A DNA stretch of 59,921 nucleotides from assembly GCA_002070565.1 (NCBI GenBank), contig MWDM01000005.1, positions 1 to 59,921 on the forward strand, written 5' to 3'. The notes under the pieces are model-generated. The model was not told where the DNA came from and searched no databases. It saw only the letters and a list, made by a program, of their open reading frames with translations. Below, in pieces: positions 53,255-59,921 of this stretch. The translations under genes and the position numbers were made by a program. The DNA comes from Bacteroidetes bacterium ADurb.Bin139. GTDB taxonomy: Bacteria > Bacteroidota > Bacteroidia > Bacteroidales > UBA932. Each line of letters starts with the position of its first letter. Within the stretch, counting starts at the first letter, position 1.

Positions 53255-55486
53255 ATGCCTAAAGGTTGGTTTTTGTTATTCCTTTTTTTAACCGGATGCG
53301 CCGGCACACGTTATGTTCCTCAGGGGGAATACCTTTTGCGCAAGAATACCATTGAAGTAGTACCCGATAAGGATGTATCCCCATCTGAGCTTGAGCCGTA
53401 TCTAAGACAGAAACCCAACACCAGTATAGTTTTTGGATGGAAGGCTTTTTTGAACATTTACAGCCTCAGTCCTGATAAAGACAACGGCTGGAGTCGTTTT
53501 CTGCGACGTATGGGTGAGCCGCCCGTAATATTTGACCCGGGTTTGATAACCTATAGCAGGCAGAACATGGACAATTACCTTACCTGGCTGGGCTATTACT
53601 CCAACACCATAACCGATTCGGTTACTTACCGCAACAGGAAAGCCTCGGCCCATTATACAGTCATTCCAGGGAAAACCTATAGTATAGATACCATTCGGCT
53701 GGGCAAGGCAGATACAAACCTGGCCGACCTGTATGCTACACACATTGGACGTTCATTGGTGAAACCGGGTGATATTTTATCTTCTCTAACACTGGAAAAG
53801 GAAGCTGACCGAATCAATACTGTATTGAGAAATAACGGGTATTACAGTTTCAACCGCAGCCACATTTCTTTCCTTGCCGACACGCTGAAAAAAGACGGAA
53901 CAGCCAAACTGGAGGTACAGCTTCCCGGCCAGGGACTCCACAAACCTTATACTATTAGAAAAATCAATGTTTACACGGGATATGATCCCATACAGGCGGT
54001 TATGGATTCAACATACTATGAATCCATGGACACGTTGGACTATGAAGGTGTAAGATTTTTTTTCTCCGGTAAGTCCATTTTACGACCGCGTCTGATCCGT
54101 AATATGAGTTTTATGCGTCCGGGGGAATTGTACAACGAATCCAAAGTGAAAACCACTTATGACCGTTTGTCCAACATACGATTGCTCAACAGTGTGACAT
54201 TGCAATTTGATGAAGTGCCTGCTTCGCTGCAGCAGGATACCGCTCAGGTTGACTGCACGATCCGCCTGAGTCCCGGTAACTCTCAGGGTTATAAACTGAA
54301 CCTGGAAGCATCGAACAATTCCAACGGGCTTATTGGAATATCTCCTGCTCTGTCCTATTTTCACAAAAACATATTCAGGGGAGGGGAGTGGCTTACATTA
54401 GGTCTGATGGGTAATTTTCAATTCAAGATGAAGGATCCCATCAGGGCCACTGAGTTGGGTGCTTCACTCTCGCTGACTTTTCCAAAAATGCTTTTTCCGG
54501 TAAGTCAGAAGATTTTCACCAATAGGATACCCCGCACCGATATAACGGCAAGTTACAGTTACCAGTCACGGCCCGAATACACCCGTAATATTGCTTCCGG
54601 CACATTTGGCTATACCTGGAGCATGGGAGAAAAGTTTCATTACACGGTCAATCCCATAAAAATAAAACTGGTAAAGCTTTATAACATGAGCCCGGGGTTT
54701 CTTGCTTCGCTCAGGGACCCTTTTCTGATAGACACATACCGTGACCACTTTGATATGGGATTGTCATCCATTTTTTACTATACGAGCGACAATTCTGCGG
54801 TACACGACAAGACATGGAATTACGTGCGGGTAGGACTGGAAGCAGCCGGAAACCTGCTGAGTGCCTTTAACCGTCTTATGAATACAGATTCTACAGGCAG
54901 GCATACTATTGGCAGCATTGCCTATTCCCAGTATATAAAAGTTGACCTGAATTCTGGCTATACCCTGATTAGAAATGGCCATCAGCTGGCCGGCCGCCTG
55001 TATGCCGGGGTAGGGGTACCATACGGTAATGCCAGTTCGCTGCCTTTGGAACAAATGTTCTATGCCGGAGGTGCCAACAGCCTCAGGGCATGGCAGGCAA
55101 GAACAGTGGGACCGGGGACAATGCCTGTAGATTCGTCTTTCAGCATCCCAAACCAGGCCGGTGACATACGCCTGGAATTGAACCTTGAATACCGTTTTCC
55201 GCTATTCTGGAAGCTGGAAGGGGCTTTATTTGCCGATGCCGGCAATGTCTGGACCTTGCCCCGGGAAAACGCCGATCCTGCAGGTGTCTTCCGTTTCGGG
55301 GATTTTTATAAAAGCATAGCCATGGATGCCGGTCTGGGAATCAGGGTTAACCTGAGCTTTGTTATCTTGCGGCTGGATTTGGGTATGATTGTAAGGGATC
55401 CCGTAAGGCAAGCGTGGATTCCGCCCTCTCAATGGCTCAGAAAAGACAATTATTCGTTCCAGTTTGGGGTGGGTTACCCGTTCTAA
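53255..55486 (+). CDS. tamL: TamL-like BamA/TamA-family outer-membrane lipoprotein
   Basis: A 743-residue Omp85 protein. The signal peptide MPKGWFLLFLFLTGCAG has a lipobox (LTGC), which marks the lipidated TamA relatives called TamL in Bacteroidota. POTRA domains follow (ITDSVTYRNRKASAHYTV, PGKTYSIDTIRLG, then LYNESKVKTTYDRLSNI), and from about residue 345 a 16-strand barrel with YAGGANSLRAWQAR as the Omp85 loop-6-type motif (usually RGF/Y) and a terminal phenylalanine (VGYPF). It would insert barrel proteins with TamB, not in this window. It overlaps the convergent NagB-LmbE gene by four bases. Confidence 0.9.
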   Translation: MPKGWFLLFLFLTGCAGTRYVPQGEYLLRKNTIEVVPDKDVSPSELEPYLRQKPNTSIVFGWKAFLNIYSLSPDKDNGWSRFLRRMGEPPVIFDPGLITYSRQNMDNYLTWLGYYSNTITDSVTYRNRKASAHYTVIPGKTYSIDTIRLGKADTNLADLYATHIGRSLVKPGDILSSLTLEKEADRINTVLRNNGYYSFNRSHISFLADTLKKDGTAKLEVQLPGQGLHKPYTIRKINVYTGYDPIQAVMDSTYYESMDTLDYEGVRFFFSGKSILRPRLIRNMSFMRPGELYNESKVKTTYDRLSNIRLLNSVTLQFDEVPASLQQDTAQVDCTIRLSPGNSQGYKLNLEASNNSNGLIGISPALSYFHKNIFRGGEWLTLGLMGNFQFKMKDPIRATELGASLSLTFPKMLFPVSQKIFTNRIPRTDITASYSYQSRPEYTRNIASGTFGYTWSMGEKFHYTVNPIKIKLVKLYNMSPGFLASLRDPFLIDTYRDHFDMGLSSIFYYTSDNSAVHDKTWNYVRVGLEAAGNLLSAFNRLMNTDSTGRHTIGSIAYSQYIKVDLNSGYTLIRNGHQLAGRLYAGVGVPYGNASSLPLEQMFYAGGANSLRAWQARTVGPGTMPVDSSFSIPNQAGDIRLELNLEYRFPLFWKLEGALFADAGNVWTLPRENADPAGVFRFGDFYKSIAMDAGLGIRVNLSFVILRLDLGMIVRDPVRQAWIPPSQWLRKDNYSFQFGVGYPF

Positions 55487-57390
55487 ATCTTCATTCCTTC
55501 TCTGTACAACCTGAACATTTCTATGGCCTGGTACTCTGCCATGCCCAATTTGTCGTAGAGTACAGCGGTGTTGTGGTTGCGTTCTTCTGCCCTTTTCCAG
55601 AATTCCCGTGGATCGTTTCCCGGAAACATGGCGGGATCTTTCTGGCTCTGGTGGCGGAAAATGGCATTACGCTTAATGACAACTTCTTCGGGGCTCAGGG
55701 GAACGGCCATATCCACATCGGCAACATCCCATTCCTGCCAGGCACCCCGGTAGAGCCACAGGCGGCAATCGGCCATCCATGGTCTCTGACGAAGTTTTTC
55801 CATCGCTTTGAGAATGGCGGTATAACAAATACGGTGTGTACCGTGAGGGTCGCTCAGATCACCGGCTGCAAATACCTGGTGCGGCTTGATATCTTCCAAT
55901 AAGTTGCAGATGATGTCAATATCCTGCTCCGATAGTGGATTCTTCTTGATACCACCTGTTTCATAGAAGGGCATTTCCAGGAAATGAACATTTTCCTGTT
56001 TGATTCCAAGGTATTGGCATGCCGACTTTGCTTCACCGCGGCGAATGAGTGCCTTTACCTTTCGGATGGCCTGCGTGTCGGGTTCGCCCGGTTTCTTCTG
56101 GCTTAAGTCTTTGCCGGCCTGCTCAAAGATAGCACGCGTCTTCTGCTGATCAAGTCCGTAAACAGGAGAAATTTCCTGGAGAAAATCCAGGAAGCGGGTT
56201 ACTTCATGGTCAAAGACCGCAATATTGCCCGAGGTGTGATAAGCCAGGTGCAGGATATGGCCCTGCTGGGAGAGACGGGCAACGGTTCCTCCCATGGAAA
56301 TGACGTCGTCATCGGGGTGGGGGCTGAACACAATAACGCGTTTTGGATAGGGGAGTGCTCTTTCCGGACGGGTAGTATCGTCGGCATTGGGTTTGCCGCC
56401 TGGCCATCCAGTTATGGTATGCTGGAGGCTGTTGAAAGTATCTATGTTAATCTTGCTGAAAGGACCCCGGTCTGTGATCAAATCGCTCATACCATTGTCG
56501 TTGTAATCACGGGCGGTAAGTTTTAAAATGGGTTTGTCCAGGTGGCGGCAGAGCCAGAACACAGCTTTCCGAGTAAGTGTTTCGTTCCAGTTACAGGGGC
56601 CGGTAAGCCAGGGGGTGGCTATACGGGTAAGATCGGCAGCTGCAGCATGGTCAATAATAACTTCTGTCTGTGTGTGGTTTTGCAGGAAACTGGAAGGATG
56701 TGATTCATCGACTTTACCTTCCACCAGGTCTTTAATTGCTTTTGATTCGCTTTCTCCCCAGGCAAGGTAGTATATGGTTTTACTCTCCAGGATGGTCTGC
56801 ACTCCCATAGTTAGCGAATAATTGGGAACGAAATCTACCCCAAAGAATTCACTGGCAGCCGAAATGCGGGTATTAGTATTGAGGGTGATTAAACGCGTAC
56901 GGGAACTGTAGGGAGAACCCGGCTCGTTCGAGCCCATACCGGAAGTGATCATTACGTCTATACCCCCGTATGAGGCGATCTTTTTTTCAAAATCGGCACA
57001 GTGGCGTGCTACCTGGGATCGTGGAATACCCCCGTCCAGGAAGTAGATCTGGCTGGCGGGTATATCCACTACATCAAACAGGTATTCCCTCAGGAACCGG
57101 TAATGAGACTGAATCTCATTCCTGGACAAAGGATAATATTCATTGATACCAAATACCACAATGTTTTTAAAACTCCTGCCATTTTCGTAGGCGTGGGCAA
57201 AGAGTTCATATACGGGAATCATGGCAGGACGGGAAGACAAGCCAAGAACCAATTTTTTCCCCTGCGACTCTTTCAGGCTCAGCAGGTTAAGGATATTGTC
57301 CACCAGGTAGGCAGAAGCTTCTATCTGGTCATTGTAAATAAAAACAGGCAGTTTTTCATACCGTATGCTAAGATCGTGGTTGATTGTCAT
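55483..57390 (-). CDS. NagB-like domain fused to PIG-L/LmbE deacetylase
   Basis: A 635-residue two-domain protein known in Bacteroidota as a glucosamine-6-phosphate deaminase homologue with a C-terminal LmbE domain. The N-terminal NagB/isomerase-like half has LVLGLSSRPAMIPVYELF, VVFGINEYYPL and GMGSNEPGSPYSSRTRLITL. In active NagB the last block reads G-x-DGHIAFNEPGS; here the DGH-IAF segment is gone, removing the catalytic aspartate and histidine, and the aspartate of MDEYYPL is N83. The LmbE half keeps its zinc motifs HPDDD (358-362) and SDPHGTH, so it may deacetylate an N-acetyl sugar. The start directly adjoins the kdsA stop, so they share an operon. Confidence 0.87.
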   Translation of the reverse strand: MTINHDLSIRYEKLPVFIYNDQIEASAYLVDNILNLLSLKESQGKKLVLGLSSRPAMIPVYELFAHAYENGRSFKNIVVFGINEYYPLSRNEIQSHYRFLREYLFDVVDIPASQIYFLDGGIPRSQVARHCADFEKKIASYGGIDVMITSGMGSNEPGSPYSSRTRLITLNTNTRISAASEFFGVDFVPNYSLTMGVQTILESKTIYYLAWGESESKAIKDLVEGKVDESHPSSFLQNHTQTEVIIDHAAAADLTRIATPWLTGPCNWNETLTRKAVFWLCRHLDKPILKLTARDYNDNGMSDLITDRGPFSKINIDTFNSLQHTITGWPGGKPNADDTTRPERALPYPKRVIVFSPHPDDDVISMGGTVARLSQQGHILHLAYHTSGNIAVFDHEVTRFLDFLQEISPVYGLDQQKTRAIFEQAGKDLSQKKPGEPDTQAIRKVKALIRRGEAKSACQYLGIKQENVHFLEMPFYETGGIKKNPLSEQDIDIICNLLEDIKPHQVFAAGDLSDPHGTHRICYTAILKAMEKLRQRPWMADCRLWLYRGAWQEWDVADVDMAVPLSPEEVVIKRNAIFRHQSQKDPAMFPGNDPREFWKRAEERNHNTAVLYDKLGMAEYQAIEMFRLYREGMKI

Positions 57391-58212
57391 TTAGGTGTGT
57401 TGTTGAAGTTCTTTTTCCAGTTTGACGTATGTTTTGCGAAATGTAATAATGCTACGGATCAATAATTCCATTTTATCCAGCGCAAGCATATTGTTTCCGT
57501 CCGAAAGGGCATCCTGAGGCCTGGGGTGGGTTTCCACAAATATGCCATCTACGCCGCATGCCACACCGGCAGCAGCCAGGGTAGTGATCATTGAGGGGTC
57601 ACCACCGGCCACTCCGCAGGCCTGGTTGGGCATTTGAAGTGAATGGGTAACATCAAGAACCACTGGAACATTAAGACGTTTCATCTTGGGAATGCTGCGC
57701 ACATCAAAGATCAGGTCTGTATAACCAAACTGCGTTCCTCGTTCGGTCAGGATGATCTTGTCCATAGTACCACCAAACTGCAATAGTTTTTCAACAACAA
57801 ACTGCATCTGTTCCGGGGCAAGAAACTGTCCTTTTTTTACATTGATGATCTTGCCGGTCTGCGCAGCCGCTTTTAGCAGGGATGTCTGCCGGCACAGGAA
57901 TGCGGGGATCTGGATGATATCAATTCCGTATTCTGCAGCCATCAGGGCTTCGTCCGGTGTGTGTACGTCTGTTGTAACACAGACGTTAAAATAACTCTGT
58001 ATGGTTTGCAGTATTTCCAGTCCTTTGTTGTCTCCGATACCGGTAAAGGAATCTACCCTTGTCCTGTTTTCTTTACGGTAGGAAGCCTTAAAAGCTAAGG
58101 GAATTTTGTATTTGGCAGTGAGGTTGCAAAGTTTCCCGGCTACTTCCATGCACAATTTTTCAGATTCAACGACACATGGACCGGCTATGATAAAAAAATC
58201 ATTCATTTCCAT
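57391..58212 (-). CDS. kdsA: 3-deoxy-8-phosphooctulonate synthase
   Basis: Condenses phosphoenolpyruvate with arabinose 5-phosphate to KDO 8-phosphate, the first step to the KDO of lipopolysaccharide. Motifs: FFIIAGPCVVESE, FKASYRKENRT, VTTDVHTPDEA, IQIPAFLCRQTSLL, NVKKGQFLAPEQM, TERGTQFGY, VVLDVTHSLQMPN and FVETHPRPQDALSDG. It has 273 residues. The cysteine of AGPC suggests the metal-dependent class is possible. It forms a pathway pair with kdsC at 34.2-34.7 kb. The start may be the ATG at 58212 or that at 58206. Confidence 0.96.
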   Translation of the reverse strand: MEMNDFFIIAGPCVVESEKLCMEVAGKLCNLTAKYKIPLAFKASYRKENRTRVDSFTGIGDNKGLEILQTIQSYFNVCVTTDVHTPDEALMAAEYGIDIIQIPAFLCRQTSLLKAAAQTGKIINVKKGQFLAPEQMQFVVEKLLQFGGTMDKIILTERGTQFGYTDLIFDVRSIPKMKRLNVPVVLDVTHSLQMPNQACGVAGGDPSMITTLAAAGVACGVDGIFVETHPRPQDALSDGNNMLALDKMELLIRSIITFRKTYVKLEKELQQHT

Positions 58213-58217
58213 ACTGT

Positions 58218-58225
58218 CAAAGGTA
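58218..58225 (-). promoter_or_regulatory. -7 box of kdsA, very close to the start codon
   Basis: TACCTTTG on the minus strand matches TAnnTTTG and ends five bases before the first ATG (58212). Transcription would start at or next to that codon. Confidence 0.5.
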
Positions 58226-58237
58226 GTATATTTTTTC

Positions 58238-59524
58238 TTACACTTCGGAATATTTGCTGCCCCAGCGTTCCATGAATCTTCCTATCTCTTTTTCGCGGGG
58301 ATTGTCCTGGGGGCTGTAGAAGCAGCTGCCGCTGATTTCCTGTGGCAGAAACTCCTGCACCACAAAATTGTGTTCAAAATCGTGGGCATATTTGTAATCT
58401 TTGGCATATCCCAGTTCTTTCATCAATTCGGTAGGGGCGTTGCGCAAGTGCAGAGGTACACCCAGGTCCCCGTGCCGGCGGACCGCTTCAAGAGCACCTT
58501 CTATGGCCATGTATGCCGAGTTGCTTTTGGCGCTTGTGGCCAGATAAATGGCCGTCTGCGAAAGGGGAATCCGGCCTTCGGGCATTCCAATCTTATGAAC
58601 AACGTCAAAACAGGCATTAGCCATCAGAAAAGCATTAGGATTGGCCAGCCCTATGTCTTCCGAAGCCAGGATTAACATTCTCCTGGCTATGAAGAGGGGA
58701 TCCTCGCCGGCGGCAATCATGCGGGCCATCCAGTAAACTGCCCCATTGGGGTCGCTCCCGCGGATGCTTTTGATAAAAGCCGAGATAATATCATAATGCT
58801 GTTCTCCGTTTTTATCATAGAGTACGATATTTTTCTGCAACCGTTTTTGAACCTGATCGTTATTGAATATAATTGTTTCTCCCTTGTCATAACTTGAAAC
58901 GACTATTTCAATAATATTCAATAGTTTACGGGCATCACCGCCGGAAAGTCTGAAGAGGGCTTCTGTTTCTTCCACGCGGATTTCCAGCGATCTCAGGTAC
59001 TCATCTTCTTTGAGCGCCCGTTCAAGTAACGCGTTCAAATCATAGATAGATAGTGATTTAAGAACAAATACCTGGCAACGGGAAAGCAGGGGAGCAATCA
59101 CTTCAAAGGAAGGATTTTCAGTTGTTGCTCCAATCAATACAATAGTGCCGTCTTCCACAGCACCCAGGAGTGCGTCCTGTTGGGATTTGCTAAAGCGATG
59201 GATTTCGTCAATAAAAAGAATCGGGCGGTTTTTCTGGAACATTTTGCCGGAGCGGGAACGTTCAATCACTTCACGGACATCCTTGACACCGGAGCTAACA
59301 GCAGACAAGCTGTAAAAAGTGCGTTCCAGATCCCGGGCTATGATTCTGGCCAGGGTTGTTTTTCCAACACCGGGAGGACCCCAGAGAATGAAAGAAGCCA
59401 GATTTCCGCTTTCAATCATCTTACGTAGAACGGCTCCGGGCGATACCAGGTGCTCCTGTCCTACAAACTGGCTGAAAGAAGTGGGGCGCATGCGTTCAGC
59501 CAGAGGAATATTACTGTTCAACAT
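58238..59524 (-). CDS. rarA: Replication-associated recombination protein A (RarA/MgsA)
   Basis: A AAA+ ATPase acting at stalled replication forks, related to clamp loaders and Mgs1/WRNIP1. The N-terminus RMRPTSFSQFVGQEHLV, Walker A LWGPPGVGKTTLARII, Walker B ILFIDEIHRFSKSQQDALL, sensor LIGATTENPSFEVI and the C-terminal tetramer domain (SFIKSIRGSDPNGAVYWMARMIAAGEDPLFIARRM) are present. It has 428 residues, complete. No exact -7 box was found in the 70 bases upstream. Confidence 0.95.
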   Translation of the reverse strand: MLNSNIPLAERMRPTSFSQFVGQEHLVSPGAVLRKMIESGNLASFILWGPPGVGKTTLARIIARDLERTFYSLSAVSSGVKDVREVIERSRSGKMFQKNRPILFIDEIHRFSKSQQDALLGAVEDGTIVLIGATTENPSFEVIAPLLSRCQVFVLKSLSIYDLNALLERALKEDEYLRSLEIRVEETEALFRLSGGDARKLLNIIEIVVSSYDKGETIIFNNDQVQKRLQKNIVLYDKNGEQHYDIISAFIKSIRGSDPNGAVYWMARMIAAGEDPLFIARRMLILASEDIGLANPNAFLMANACFDVVHKIGMPEGRIPLSQTAIYLATSAKSNSAYMAIEGALEAVRRHGDLGVPLHLRNAPTELMKELGYAKDYKYAHDFEHNFVVQEFLPQEISGSCFYSPQDNPREKEIGRFMERWGSKYSEV

Positions 59525-59594
59525 CTATTTAACATAATATAAATTGTGTGCATTATAAACGTTTACTCATTGATCGTTAGCTATAAGCTGCTCA

Positions 59595-59921
59595 TTAGCG
59601 CTGCCGGCGCCTGAGTTGGCGTATGATGCGGGAAATAACGTTTTCTATGGACGATTCAGGTTCAATTATGTTATAATCTTCCCAAAAACCGGGATCCTCA
59701 AAATCGGCTACCCTGTATAAGGTGATGTCTGTTGTTTTGACACGGCTCTCCTGCGGGATCTTGTAGGAATCACGGCTGTACTCGGTCATGGCCATTTCAG
59801 AGGTAATGGTATAATTCTGACTGAACAGCCTGCGGTCCCACTTGGCGTTGAACTTCAAATCGGTCCGGGAATAACCAAATACCCATTCTCCTTCCGGTAA
59901 TTGACGGTATTGTGCCATATA
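59595..59921 (-). CDS. C-terminal end of an unidentified gene (5' off the window)
   Basis: The frame is open to the right edge; only the last ~108 codons are visible. The protein ends WEDYNIIEPESSIENVISRIIRQLRRRQR, a pattern I associate with Bacteroidota exported proteins that carry an N-terminal carboxypeptidase-regulatory-like domain, but the visible part has no domain to confirm this. The preceding text has alternating beta-strand character. The function is unknown. Confidence 0.55.
   Translation of the reverse strand, partial: YMAQYRQLPEGEWVFGYSRTDLKFNAKWDRRLFSQNYTITSEMAMTEYSRDSYKIPQESRVKTTDITLYRVADFEDPGFWEDYNIIEPESSIENVISRIIRQLRRRQR

Noticed and set aside
59525..59594. Regulatory RNA or promoter upstream of rarA
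   Set aside because: AT-rich gap with no exact -7 box and only a tiny AGCT-ATA-AGCT repeat; nothing that can be supported.

Overview
The window looks like chromosome of a Gram-negative Bacteroidota, most likely Bacteroidales. Evidence: promoter boxes of the Bacteroidota type (TAnnTTTG, -7) sit in front of most transcription units and Shine-Dalgarno sequences are mostly absent; lineage-typical genes are present (TamL-like lipoprotein, PorT-like barrel, DUF3467, PCMD/DUF5018-like and BACON-type lipoproteins, NagB-LmbE fusion, Bacteroidota-type arginine decarboxylase); and kdsA, kdsC and lpxB show that lipopolysaccharide is made. There is one tRNA (Thr, CGT) and no rRNA, CRISPR, prophage or insertion sequence. 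Gene packing is tight: convergent neighbours are separated by 1-17 bases or overlap by up to 74.

Layout. 1-5.9 kb: end of an amino-acid ABC transporter (binding protein-permease), a metal-chelate binding lipoprotein, tRNA-Thr, an M81/MlrC-like lipoprotein and a BaiN-type flavoprotein. 5.9-10.5 kb: DnaQ-like exonuclease, dnaN, an lpxB-ogt fusion and surE. 10.5-19.3 kb: gapA, glycosyltransferase, methyltransferase, M16 and C69 peptidases, NfeD-like protease. 19.2-30.4 kb: seven-gene minus-strand operon recQ-ligA-fprA-RSH-Ig lipoprotein-outer-membrane barrel-ispG. 30.5-34.7 kb: pckA, PPi-type phosphofructokinase, maf, kdsC. 34.8-39.2 kb: large surface lipoprotein, fucose-isomerase-like protein, DUF3467. 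39.2-51.1 kb: nine-gene plus-strand operon valS-lipoprotein-thioesterase-tatA-tatC-WG protein-ABC-F remnant-rlmB-flippase. 51-59.9 kb: rRNA methyltransferase, arginine decarboxylase, tamL, NagB-LmbE, kdsA, rarA and an unfinished gene.

Most genes are housekeeping, but many have been remodelled. Five proteins carry in-frame tandem-repeat inserts (6-, 9- or 36-base units) absent from the families as I know them. Three genes within 6 kb end in a shared short palindromic element coding GGTS(A/E)R. Several enzymes have in-frame losses: ABC-F collapsed to a single ATPase domain by what looks like recombination between its two Walker B motifs; IspG lost most of its central domain; the NagB domain lost its catalytic loop; LpxB lost a short segment but gained a C-terminal DNA-repair methyltransferase; the RSH protein has a broken hydrolase HD motif. 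Together they suggest a genome in which short repeats expand, contract and recombine inside genes while selection keeps the frame.

Limits: all family assignments are from reading motifs; comparisons with usual family length and architecture are from general knowledge, not from searches.
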